NCBI GenBank assembly: GCA_009869945.1
Contig: WIXG01000073.1
Coordinates: 186,001-250,000, forward strand
Reading direction: 5' to 3'
Origin: Mesaphorura yosii
Taxonomy: Eukaryota > Arthropoda > Collembola > Poduromorpha > Tullbergiidae
Length of the DNA: 64,000 bases
The position numbers were made by a program, and so were the translations under genes. This document shows, one piece after another, positions 27,096-39,294 of the stretch (positions are counted from its first letter, which is position 1; each line of letters starts with the position of its first letter). The notes under the pieces are model-generated. The model was not told the origin of the DNA. It saw only the letters and a program-made list of their open reading frames with translations, and did not search any database.

Positions 27096-30000
27096 TCGCG
27101 TTCATGCATGATGAAAATGGCCGGGTCAGACAGCTCGGCCAAGACGAAATTGCCTCGTTTTGCTTCTTGCGCGTCCAATGCCATTAACTTATTTAGGAAA
27201 TCCAAGCTAAATGCCCCAAGTCTGACAGGTCGGAGTAGCTTTTGAGGTAGACCGAAAGACTTGTAGTAAGGAAACTTGAAATACGGCAATGAGTTTTGGC
27301 GATTTCGATCGACTTGAGTTCGCCTACACAGCACACAAGCTAATGGACTCTGCAATTTTATTCGCACACTAAATCGCAAATCGTAAATCACACTCGAACC
27401 AGGAAGCAGAAAGGGAACAGTTTTATGATATGCGTGTGCGAAAAATAATGAGCACGAAGCGTGCAAGGCAAGGCGAAACAACGACATTCCACAAAGAAAT
27501 CATTAACTTTGAGCTGTTGAATGCTTGGGCTGAACGAAATGCCAGCAAGCTCGTCGTCGTACTGACCAGAGTCTAGTACCTGGACTGTTTTCTTTTCAGA
27601 TTATTCAGTGATTGATTAGGTGACTTGGGCTTGATTGCGCCTTCGACTTTGGCTCGAAAGGAATTTGCACTTTGCATACGTGCATGCAAAAAGGGTGTAA
27701 CTTTTAACGCCATGACCGCGAATTAGAATGACTGCAATCGAGAAAGACCACATTATTTAAAGCAGAGCACACGTTAGAAATCCAAGTGGCTTTGAGTTTC
27801 TCAGCTTTGTGGAAACACAATCAATATTTTCAATACAGTACAAATGAACTGAACAAAATGGCATCAGAGCAAAGAATTCACATTGACAAATTCTTTCGTT
27901 TGTAAAATCTGTGCGTCACAACGCAAGCTTTCGTCGGAATCCCAGATCCCAGTTCCGTGCCTCTTCAAAGTCAAAGTCGGACTGATGCAAATATTCAAGT
28001 GGGAAATTCAAAGTGTGAATGGAATGTCAAGAATTTATTGAGAAGAAGAGGAATACATTTTCATTTCGGTTTCTTATAAGAAACTAGACTAGATTTTGCT
28101 GCCTTTGCTTGATTTGCCAATCTCGAAGCTAGAAACTAAATTCGGTACGCTCACTACGTTTATTTAGGAGTAATCATGCATATTTTTAGGTGCTTCATGT
28201 CGAGATTTAACGACAAAAGTTTGAAAATTGTTAAACTGCCACTCCTAAAATGTGCCAGTTTGAAATTAATGCTGACATCGTTTATGGTTTATACACACAC
28301 ATCAAGACACTAGAATTGATTCAAGAGGTCTTAAGGTCTTAATGCCCTGTGTGTGGTAGTGTTGCATTGCACATTATGTTAGGGCATAAAAAAGCATTTG
28401 CTATTTAAGGGTTGGCTAACAGCCAACGAATGTGGCGGCGGTGATGGTGGCATAAAGTAAAGAGAAAATGTCTTCAGTTAGAGTAATATATCATGCATCA
28501 GATAAAATTCCATCCCACCTCAGCTCTGTCTTACTTCGGATGAGAGAGACCTGAAAATTTCGCGATGGCTTAATGACTTTTGCAAATATTTTCTCTCGTT
28601 TGAGAAGGAAACAAATCCAAAATAGATTCAACGTGCATAAACACGACCGCCATTAAACATTTGCAATTTGCAGGAATTCGTTCCTCGCTGCCTTTGTACT
28701 CTTTGCCGTCTTTGCACGAGAGGCGAAGCAATCCAAAAATGATCAGTTGAGTGGTTTGGCGTGTTTTGCATTTAAGCTTCTTACTGCCAGACATTTCAGC
28801 TGTCAAACAGGCATTCTGTGCAAGCAAAAATATAAACTAATGAAATTTGATGTGACAGTGAAATCATAAGCACATTATTCCTCAGGCACACCAGCACGCA
28901 GCACGACTTCTTTCTCTTTCCCGGTAATGATGCCAGTCATGGCAGTCTGGCGGTGGAGGCTGAGTAGAAATATTGACTTTCACAGCAACTCGAGTACGAA
29001 TACGAAGCTGCAAGCAAGATTATTCGCAGATTGAGTAGATGTCTTGATATTGCAGATCTATTCCGCGCGCAGATTTTCATATCGCCGTGAGACATGTCGT
29101 GATTATGATTCCAGGCTTTTAGGCAGGCAGCACCACGCACGCACGCAACTCACAAGTGTTTGTTGCATAAAAGCAATTTTGCCTCCAGCTGGGAAATAGC
29201 TAAACAGGATCAGCCGAGATGATTAAAGTCCATCATATAAGACTGTATACGCTCACAGGATTCGAAGTTATCGAAGCTGCTGCTTCGAGCAAGCGATAGC
29301 GATTCCCAGTTTGGCCAGGACTGTTTGTAAATTGTAATCTCCTGGAAATCGAAGAGATAGACTCGCACGAGAGACTCGCCCAAGCCCAAGCTATTTTCTT
29401 AAAGTTAAACCGATTCAATTTCTTTAATTAAGTTAAGCCGTTGAGTCTTAAGACGCGCAGGACCAGGGCAGAGCGGCCGAGTGCCTTCTAAACTAATTTT
29501 CATCTTACGTAGGCCCAAATTCCATTCGAGTTAAGTAGATCACACAAGTTTTTAATAGAATCTGTGTAATGCTAAAGCCCAGCCTATTCATTGTCCTTCC
29601 TAGCCAGGCGGGTGTAAATTAAAGGCTCACAGGAAGTGTATGAAACCAGCATACGTCCTTCTTATCACTTTTGTCACGCCATACATATCACGAAGATACC
29701 TTAGTACTTGTTTTGGGTATATTCATAAAAAATATAACAATTCAGATGGCATTTTGATCAAGAATAAGAAAAATAGACGCCAATTTACGAAAATCGGGTT
29801 AAATCATTAATGTTCAACTGGAGAACCAGTGGCTATTACATCATAATCCAACACTTGGAAGAGTGAGGAACAGTTAACGTGTTTAAGATGAATCCCAATC
29901 TTCGTCGTAAATTCAGAAGATGTGTAGCCCCAGCTGAGAGATTCGTCCAATTCATTGGCGAATTATTCATATCATCGTAAAATTCTGGTTATGACCGGCT

Positions 30001-33000
30001 AGCTCTTGCTTTTCCTTTAGCTGTTGATTTTTTGTTTACAACAGCCAAGCACGCATTTATAGAAAACTTTACGAGTCGCAGCACCTTTGAGTTTTGTCAA
30101 AATGGTCTGGACTTTGAATTTATTTTCGCTTAGCATGCCGGGAAGGTAAACGACTGTAATCGAATTTCCAATTTCCTTCCTGGCAAGATGAAACTTCCCG
30201 GTCATGATTCCAATTCCAATTCACACGTTCGATTAAAACGCAGACGACAGCCTCAGGTTCAGTTTCATCTGTGGAATCCAGCATCTTTTGAAAGGATGAA
30301 TGCGAAATTCTCGTGAAGTAAAAAAGCAGATGCGGCTCCTCATTGCTCGCTCTCCAGAGGATCTCAGAGAAACTACGGAAACTTTCGACAAGATCCACAC
30401 CGGCCCGGAGTCCAGTTTCGCGTTCGCGCTTTTCATGCAAGGCACACCACCTCAAGTTCTTGTTCTTGTACTGAACCTTAAAAAAGCAAAATAAATTTTT
30501 CTTAGCTGAATGGAAATGAGAAAACTTTTCCTTAACTTTCCTTCATTCGCAATATATTACGTTCGGCCGTCCTGTGCCGGCTTTGTACTTCACGTTTTCA
30601 CGCTTCACTCAGGGAAGGGTAACATTTACCTTTGCTATTTACTCGCAAACGCAACGCAAAGGTTAGCCCGCCACCGGCTGGGACGTGAACAGGTAAAAGC
30701 GCAAGGACTCAGGCAGACACGGCAGACATGCGAGGCAGTTCATCATCATCGCATTAATGAAAATATAATGAAAGTGCCTGAAACTTGTACTTCGGCAGAC
30801 ATTCAACAATCACACTTTGCATACTAAGCGCAAGAACAATAGAAGATGATGGCTCCTTTGTGCAAGAGTGCAAGCAAGCCTTTCTCAGGCTGTTTCATGT
30901 TGTCTTACACTTGGCGTATGGCGTGGCGTAACGTGTATGAGATTACGAAACAAAATCCTTAAGCTTCCACTTTCAACCCAAGCACCTTGCTGCAATCTAT
31001 ACAATGCAATGTGAAGGTGGAAGTATCTGTCTTCTTTATCTTAAGCAATTTGTAACTTTATGTGAGACAACGAGGCGTGAAATACTAATCCGGGCACATT
31101 ATTCGCAGATATTGATCTCTACTCGCAGACGCCCACTGCATTTTGGATAAGAAATATCAGGAATCTATTAATACTTGCATGAAAGTCCACGTATTTTGCA
31201 ATTATACCAAGCACCAAGTAAGTCATGCTTTGCGGAAATTACTTTCTCATGCCCCGGCGAAGACTTACACAACAAAAATGTTGGAAACGCATTTTAATTT
31301 AAGCACTCAAATTCTGGTTAACCTTCAACGTGCGTATAACGAGTAAACTTTGGAAATATTAATTTGAATAGTTGATTCGTGGCCATTGTTTCGGTGAATT
31401 CTCCACAATACAATACTCATTCGACAAGATGATGAATAATGAGTTTTCGGAAGGCTACGTAAATCATGATGAATTATCATTTTCCTGGAACTGGCGACGG
31501 CGGGAGTTCGCATATTTGTGTTTTCTCATTTTGCCAATTTTCATCGAAATGCAAGAGTTTCGTGGGTTGTCAGAAATTTTTCAGTTGTTTGCAATCTGCC
31601 AATCTGCTGAAGTAAATTCCTTTCACTCGTCCTAACAAGTCTTGAGCAGATTGCATTTATTGGATTTCTTTCGGAACAATAAAAGAATTGCGCAAAGTTT
31701 CGTCTTGTTTCGTTCTGTCTCTCGTTCTATCAATGCCATTGTCTCACTGAAGAGCAAAGTGGCTGCGACACATAATTTTATTTATCACTAAAAGAATTCA
31801 GACTTGAAGAAGTTGAGTTTTTCTCCGAAAATTTCCCAATCGATTCTTTAAGCTAATGTAATTTATGCCTTCAAACTTGTCGGGTTCGTGCTAAACCAAT
31901 AAATAAATTCATTCGAGGCAATCAAACTCAGAATCCTTCGTGCGATACAAAATCGTTCAGTTCTTCAAGTCTTTTGCGTTGCATCTGTATTCTGAATCCT
32001 GTTCCATGTTGAGCTTTAACGGAAACCTGTTATTTTGTTGCAGATAACAATTGGGTGGAACCACAAGACAGGATTTCGGCTGCAAGCTGCATCATTATGG
32101 AATAAATCACCATCAGTCGGAGGATGATCCCTTGAGATTGAGAAAGCAGGAGGAATATTCATAAATCTCATTACTCCGTTACCATTTACGTCGGGACCGA
32201 AAACCAATAACACGGGCATTGCAGAATCGGACAAATAAGTCATATTTCTTCATCATACTTGAAACAAGCAGGTAATAAGCGCAATTGTACCAGACACCAG
32301 AACTTTCTCGCATGCATGCACTGGTCACAGTGTTGGCTTTTGTGGACGTTCCTTGTTTCTGGAATTCTTCATTGAAAGTGGAGAGTTAAGGCCACAGATT
32401 ACTTGGGACTGCAGTTGAGTTGTGTTGAAAGCACTTTTGTCAACTCCTGTGAAAGCATGTTAAATATTTATTGCCCGAGCTCTCAAGGACTCCGAACTTC
32501 TGCTAGTGTTCTCGTTTTCAATTTAAGAGGACAAAGTAAGCCGCATAAATTAAGCACAAAGCAAAGACTTTAGCAAAGGAATTAGAATTAGCGATTGTGA
32601 TTCCACATCCATGCACGGAAGCACAGACACGCGTGGCACGTGGACCACAGTTCCGTGAATTATAGGCCACGTAATAAGAGCAGTCGAGCAGCTGCTGCAC
32701 GGATTGCGATTTCGTAGAGAAGACTTCACGTTATTTTTAGACATCCAGTTCTTGACAACGACAATAATATACTTAAAGTGCTTTTTAGTTTTTGCTGTCT
32801 TGAGTATCTTTCGCATCAAATAAATAATTAATGAGTTCAATGTGACTGGAAACGGTAATCTCGCATCAGAAGATGGTGTGAAGTGCCGAGCGTTCATGAT
32901 ATCGTAAGATTCCACTCCGACGTGGGTTCACGTTCACGCTTTACGCAAGACTGGATCTAATTTCTTTCTCTACAAAGCAGAGGTAGTAAGCTGGGAATGT

Positions 33001-33449
33001 TTGCCTTGTTTGCGGGCTAAACCGAAAGAACTCTAATTTACGGGTCTCCCAGAATTGCTTTAAAATTGTTTAAAGTTTTATTTCGTTGGCCCATCACGCT
33101 TTTTCGGCTTACCTTTAAAGCCAGTTCTCCCGAAAACACTCAAAAACAAAGCACTCGGAAGAATCTTGTCTTTTCATTTCACTTTTGACAAGAAAAGTAC
33201 TTGAACATTGTGCAGCTTGAGATCAAAGGAGAAATGAACATCCCGTTAAAACGTTGATGGGTCGGACCCTTAAAACTTTGTGGCTGGCAATCTAAGACTC
33301 TAAATTCTGAAAGTTCTATTTTGCACATCATTTTATCAAGCTTCCCGTTCCGCGTTGAAACGTTGAGAGCGTTGCTACCTGTCTGTTGTCTTCCTTCCCA
33401 CTTGCAGAACTAAATTTGACATTTGTGTTTCACCTTTTCACAGAAAAGC

Positions 33450-36400
33450 ATGCTGAATCAATCTTCATCCATTTTCATGCTATTTTTGGCATCGTGTTGC
33501 TTTCTTCCAAGACTGGGTCAGATATCAGCCTATCATCATCGCTCGTCGTACGAAGTTCATCCGGACGATATCCCGAGCTTCCCGTGAGTGCTGTTCATGA
33601 CGCTCTCGGATTCCACGTGCAGTAATTAACGTGATAAAAGTATGCTCTTCTCTTTCCGCAGTATCAGCTCCGACTTGAGTGAAAAGGAAGGGTTGGATCG
33701 GTTACTTATTAAAAGCAGATATGATTACCGGTCGATGCCTCCTACGAACGGTAAGTTTCCTTCCATTAAAAACCACACACAGTCAGGGCGTGAGTTAACG
33801 TGGCAAATGAATTTCCTTCCTGTTCCAGGAACTCTCACCGTAAGCGTAAGCGTGCTCCTTCTCACTCTCGCGTCGCCTGACGAATCGTCGCTGGTGAGTC
33901 GTTTCTGCAGATCTGACATTAGATTAGCTTCCAATTTAATACGTGTCATCATTCTTTTTTGGTTTGGGTTCCGCTCTTTCAGTCTTTGTGATTATTTTCT
34001 CATCTCCGTACTCGTCACGCTCGCGCCACGTTTTGTTTGGCCAGTAATGTTCTAATTTATTAGATCTCGCGTCTCGCCGCATGCACGCTAGAAAAATATT
34101 TTCCTTGTATGCTTTGATGATTCGACAATAAAATGAATGCGCTACGAAGAAAGATCGGATCAGCAGACAAGGAAGCGAGTTACTGCAATGCAGTGGCCGT
34201 GGAAGTGAAAGGCGACGAGAGAAAGTAGATTTCGCACGCGTGCCCGTCCTTCCATACATTGAATCATTCTCCCTCATGTACGTGCGATATTTTTGCTTCC
34301 GTATGTAAATACAAGTAGGGTCTACACGGCGTAAAATTCGCCATTGTGGCTCCTTTGGCGGCTACCGAAAAGGGCTGGAGCTGCAAATTAAGTTGTCAGC
34401 GGTCGCCGATAATTGCTCGAGGATGCCGGGAATCGTGAATGGCGAATGACGAATGACGATTGCGAATTGCAAATTGTGACCCGCTGACGATGGTTATTCG
34501 TGAATTTATGCTTTCGCGTCATACACAGCCTCTTGCATATTACATAATTGAGAGGTATAAATTACAAGCTCCAGTTTGCTTTGTTGATGTTAAAATCCAG
34601 GAGCAGAGGAATGTTTAGGATCAAAATCTAACCACCACGGGCCCCTTTGGCGATTGTCGACAAGGGGGGTAATTAAGGGCGCGTGCCTAGCATGAGCAAA
34701 CATTAAAGACTTTTCCTTAAAGGGTTCGGAAGCAGGGTACAAGAAATCTCATCGTCGACGGGTTTCATGTCTAAGCATGAAACCGGCCTGCAATACATAA
34801 GCCTACTCTTATCATATGTGCAGTGTGTGTGCAATTGTCGGCGACCGCTGACAACTTAATTGCAGCTCCAGCCCTTTTCGGTAGCCGCCAAAGGAGCCAT
34901 AATGGCGAATTTTACGCCGTGTAGACCCTACTAATATAGACAGTACAACAAGCCTTAGGCTTTAACGCTTCGTTGGAATATCAACCAACTAAATCTGCTA
35001 TCTGCTCTTGTGGTTTGGACGTAGCGCCAAAAGTCATCGCATGTTGTCTGTTGTTGTTAAATATAGCAATAATAAAGCCTCAGTTTATTGCACGCAGTGC
35101 TGCGCTGACGTGATTCCTCACCAGGCAGGACAAGGCTGATTTGCTGTGAAAAGTAAAGACAAATCAGTGAAAAGCGAAAGACGGGCTCGTTTCTCTCGGC
35201 CTAGATTTGGTGCGCCAGCAGATCCCCAGAGGGTATCAAAGTAATAGACGTTGTAAAGGCGAGGGTACAGCCAAACTCTGGAATTGGGCGTAAGTAGTAA
35301 CACGATTTTTATCAGACGACGGCAACACGCTGATGAAAAGATTGCTGCTGCATGCGCGGCGCGGCGTGGAGAAAGTATGTAGCATTTTCTCCTTGAGTGA
35401 ACTGCATTCGAAAAGATGCTGATGCATTTACGACTACATGACAGAAGACGTCAGAAATAATTTGCTGCGCTCATTCTAAAAATGGTTCGACAGTAGTGCA
35501 CCGCACTGCCACAAATCCTTGACGCATTTGCTTCGTGGCGATGATGGCTAGACTCATAATACGACAGAGCCGACAGACTCGGTGGAGGCGCCGGGAAGTG
35601 TTCATTGGAGGAGTTCATGTACACGTTGATATTAATGAGCGAAATATCATTGACGCATTTTTCATTAACCGACCCAAAATACAAACTGATTTACATTTTC
35701 TACACTTACGAGGGTCTTTCAGATGACACGCCTGCAATGCACTTGCTCTCACTCGGATATTAAACTAACTTCCAACGTCTCGTGGGAAATTAAATTTATG
35801 ATTCCGCAGTCGCAGTCCAGCAAAGAAGAAAGAAAATTATTTATAAGTTTACCTTTGCATTTGTTGCCAATTCATTTCATTACGATTCCTTTCTCGGTCC
35901 CATTCTTCACTATAAAATAACATTCTCATTGCCCTGCCTTTGCTTTGTACAGAAATATGAAATAGAATTTCTGATGGACATGTCATGGGAGGACTTTCGG
36001 TTACGCTACACAATAGTAAACGAGACTGGACCACTTCCCACGGAGGCCCCGGGAGTCCCGTACAACTACGACGCGATGCCGATGAGACTCAATCATCGCA
36101 AACGACCTTTCCTCGACGGACTTCATCATCACGAGATGGTCTGGATTCCGGACGTGTACTACGTCAAGCACGGCGATTTCCGGTACAATTTGGACCCGAA
36201 GCATCTTTCACTGCGAATTTATCCCAACGGAACAATTCAATATACGACAAGGTACGGATCACAGCGGCTGGCGCTGCGCTGCGTGCGAACGACGCAGTTA
36301 ATAGTAATCATATTTTATTGTCGTATTTCAGTATTATGGTAATGCGCTTCTCTGTCGCACTTCCAAGGGAAAGAATCCATTGTTCTTTGTCGTTTGAAGA

Positions 36401-39294
36401 CTAGAATGAGCTGTACGTGAAGCGAATGCACGCTTTCAATTCGGCAAGCAATTGCAAAAGCAATATAATGCCATAATTCAGTTTTAATTAACCTTTTCAT
36501 TCTGCCATTGTCCAATCCACGATACACGAAGGGAAACATTATTGCATACAATGCAAAACTGGTTTTAGCCAATCTAGCTTTTAAAACCGCTGGACAGAAG
36601 GCAGCATAAACAAAAGCACAACCAGAAATACTTCCCAGAAAGCTAAAATAGAAAAGTCTTGAGCCTCACAGCATTTGGAGATTGGCAATGAGAAAGAAAT
36701 GAAAGTTTTCCCCGAAGTTTTGAAATCTTGATTCCCTGATTCATCTTCTGATTTCTGAAGTCCCTTGTAAACTTTATCATATGCTGAGCCAGAGAACCGA
36801 ATCACATTCACTGCACGGGTCTGAATCTTGAATGAGGATGAGTGGCTCCCGATGAGAATTGCTCATACAAGCACGTGTCCTTTCTGTTCGCTGCGCCGCC
36901 GATACTGGTTCATTTTGATGATTGAACCAATTTATTTTATTCGCGCAAGGTTTACTTTACCTTCGTTTCACTGCTCGCTTTGATTTCTTTGATTGTAGAT
37001 TTCAATAATGACAAAAAGTGCGCATGAGAAGGAAAAAGTGAAAGCAGACAGAGCATGAATGTGTGTGTGGTTTTAGAAGCGAAACAGAAATGATAAATCA
37101 AACTCTACGTTTCATCTTCGATTTCGATCTGGCCATCATATGGCGTATGGAAAATTAAATAAAGCATGCAAAATGAAATGTAAACTTTGCTTCGTTTTTG
37201 CACATTTTCGCAAACTCAAAAATAAACGCAAGAATCCAACACACGAAAATAAAATCAAATCCTGAAATTCCAAAAGCAGCCAAAAATTCGCATGTTAAAT
37301 GGGCGTTGAGGGCCGCCGGGCTTTCCATTGCGATTTCCTGCTTTGCGAGCATAAATCTTCGGATCGTTAACGTCAGAAAAATTGGAACTGCAGCTACGAT
37401 AAATAATCTTTTGTACGCAGCTAACGATCGAAACATTGCGCCATTACTCATGTTCCTATTTACCACAAGTGTGAAAAGTGTATGAATTCATTTATGGTAT
37501 GTTCATATCAGGTTTTAAGAGATCTGATCAGATCGGCGTGAATTTCGAGTTTATGTTCTGTTATGAATGAATTAAGATACGTTCTGCATACGTTTTCTTT
37601 GAAATGTATGAGTGTTTAGATGCAAGTTCGTCATAAGCGTTCACTTCTTGTTGAGTCGCTGTCGAGTTCAGTTGCAAGTGATGTAACTTCCTTGAACTGG
37701 TTTTAATAAATTGCGAAATTAATTGCAGAGAAAATTGGAGTCAGGTTTTGTTTCGCTTCTTTTAGCATTTCACATTTTACTGATATCGAGTCAGGAATCG
37801 GGTAGGTGCTGCAGTTCGATAGTATACAACAAGCTATAATTTTAACGTTTCGCCCTTCCATACGCGTTGTTTCAGGTTTCCGCCCTCCTGGCCTTTAGAC
37901 TAAGTTTTTCTCGGCGTTCGTGCTAAGTGCAGATTTGTCAAATTCCTATTATTCCGGGTTCCACTGTGAAATAGCGCGATGCAGGTGTCGGTGTTGCTCT
38001 TGAAATGAATTCTAAAACTCCATGCGCTAATAATTTTTTGTGATTTCAGGAAACATTTAATTTTATCCTGCGAAGGCTCCCTTCCCAATTTCCCGTTCGA
38101 CGTGATCGTCTGTACCTTTTCGGTGGAAAGCGGTGAGCGTGAATATGACTGTCTCGTAGTAAAATGGTAATCTAAACCACAACTACTGAAATGTTTGTTG
38201 TTTTCGCAGTGTCGTACGAGGAAGATCGTCTGAAATTCGTCTGGCACGGACAAAAGGGTTACTTAAGAAAGTCTGAAAGTTTAAAAGAACTCAATGCTTA
38301 CCTTCAACAGAATATTACATCAAACTGTACCTCCGCTCATGAAAGAGGTCAGTTAATTGACAAAACATTCGTCCCTGTTCGTGACTAATTTGATTTTTAG
38401 TTGTCTATTCGTTATTTACAGGAAACTACAGTTGTCTCAACGTCAGCCTTCTGTTCAGTCGCGATAGAGCCTTCTACTTTACAACTGTATTTATTCCAGA
38501 CATTATTCTCGTCACCTCATCCTTCATCACGTTCTGGTTAGAATGGAATGCGGTGCCAGCAAGAATCATGCTCGGAGTCACAACCATGCTCAACTTTTTC
38601 ACAACTAGGTAAGTAACAGCAGTCTTCCTTGCGAACATGTTGACGCCAAGTTACTGATGCAATTTTGTCCACGATTTACAGCAACAGTTTTCGTGCCACG
38701 CTTCCTGTTGTGTCCGAACTGCACGCCATGAATATTTGGGATGCATTCTCAATGATTTTCATCTATTCATCTCTGCTTGAATTTGTCGTAGTCAATTGCA
38801 TCGGAAGGAAAAGACCAAGGCGGAAAGATTACGATGTAAGTGACGTTCCTCGAGTCCACACATAATGTGACGAAGATCTTTGCTAAGTTTGCTAATTTCT
38901 TCGCCCTGACTATGAAGGAAAATAAAATGCAGAGCATACAACCTTCACCGATAGGCCCTTCACCAGTGCCACAGCAAGACAGCAATCATCCGATTGAAAT
39001 TGTGGCTTGTACTTCATGTGGGCCTTCACCGTGTACTCATACAGTCAACAATTCCTGCAAGAAGGAACGCGTAAGTAGAGCCTGACCAGTAAAGTAAATA
39101 CTTCAACACAGTCAAGTTCTCCAGCAGCAGTAATTAAATGCTCTCTTCCTTCCTTACAGCCCTTCAGAGCACGAGTTGAAGAGAACCCGGTCAAAGTTGC
39201 GAAGACAATTGACGTGGTTTCAAGGGTTGCATTTCCAGTGGCCTACGCGGCGTTTCTTGTTTTCTTCTTCTACAATTTTGGTGCATTCAACTAA
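33450..39294 (+). CDS. Cys-loop ligand-gated chloride channel subunit B, Hodor/pHCl-2-like, complete
   Basis: Paralogue of the channel at 6.1-8.3 kb. Exons: 33450..33583, 33662..33750, 33829..33893, 35953..36251, 38050..38132, 38210..38347, 38422..38608, 38682..38835, 38918..39070, 39160..39294; 478 aa, phases consistent. Signal peptide about residues 1-24 (MLFLASCCFLP core). Cys-loop C203-x13-C217 with FPFD; second pair C263/C274 in loop C, next to an N-glycosylation site (NIT). M2 has the anion-channel signature PAR at 315-317 and Thr at 13' (330), so a chloride-conducting pore is expected. M1 reads IPDIILV, with Asp296 where A has Gly. The M3-M4 loop has C414, C417, C422 and C430, absent from A. 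Introns 3 (2,059 bp) and 4 (1,798 bp) are much longer than any in A; intron 3 carries a transposon. The acceptor before 38918 is weak (GAAG), so the start of exon 9 is the least certain join. Confidence 0.93.
34318..34416 (+). repeat. Left terminal inverted repeat of the MITE-like element
   Basis: Pairs with 34831..34928 in reverse complement over its whole length. It includes the words GGCTCCTTTGGCGG and GTTGTCAGCGGTCGCC, which recur inverted at the right end. Confidence 0.9.
34831..34928 (-). repeat. Right terminal inverted repeat of the MITE-like element
   Basis: Reverse complement of 34318..34416 apart from two substitutions and one missing A; ends in GACCC followed by TA. Confidence 0.9.
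34931..35952. other. Remainder of channel B intron 3
   Basis: About 1 kb of intron between the transposon and exon 4. It ends in a pyrimidine-rich acceptor (TTTGTACAG). No coding sequence or RNA gene was recognised. Confidence 0.6.
36252..38049. other. Channel B intron 4 (1,798 bp)
   Basis: Bounded by the donor GTACGG at 36252 and the acceptor TTTCAG ending at 38049; it splits the codon just before the Cys-loop. No internal gene or repeat was recognised. Short open frames on both strands have no visible motif. Confidence 0.7.

Larger units (their letters stand above)
8656..33449. other. About 25 kb between the channel paralogues with no recognised gene
   Basis: I read both strands of this stretch for family motifs and saw none. 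Open frames are short (at most about 142 codons, for example 10058..10486 on the minus strand), rich in Cys, Ser, Arg and Phe as expected of chance translation, and not linked by convincing splice sites into a longer protein. The sequence is moderately AT-rich with scattered TAAT/ATTA words and short pyrimidine runs (for example near 19210-19235). It could hold cis-regulatory DNA, non-coding transcripts, 5' exons of channel B or decayed repeats. No TIR element like the one at 34.3 kb was noticed here. Confidence 0.55.
34318..34928. mobile_element. Non-autonomous inverted-repeat DNA transposon (MITE-like), 611 bp
   Basis: Sits inside intron 3 of channel B. Its two ends are near-perfect inverted repeats of 99 and 98 bases, beginning GGGTCTACACGG, with two mismatches and one single-base indel. 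TA dinucleotides flank both ends (34316-34317 and 34929-34930), consistent with a TA target-site duplication as in Tc1/mariner-type and some other superfamilies. The roughly 415-bp interior has no transposase-like frame, so mobility would need an enzyme from elsewhere. The high identity of the arms suggests a recent insertion or selection for the fold. The superfamily is not assigned. Confidence 0.88.

Noticed and set aside
29466-29500. Possible tRNA-like stretch (GCGGCCGAGTG)
   Set aside because: No acceptor stem, anticodon arm or T-loop consensus could be paired around it.
33642-34055. 137-codon plus-strand frame over channel B exons 2 and 3
   Set aside because: It reads through two introns with good GT..AG sites; the paralogue and the family alignment support splicing instead.
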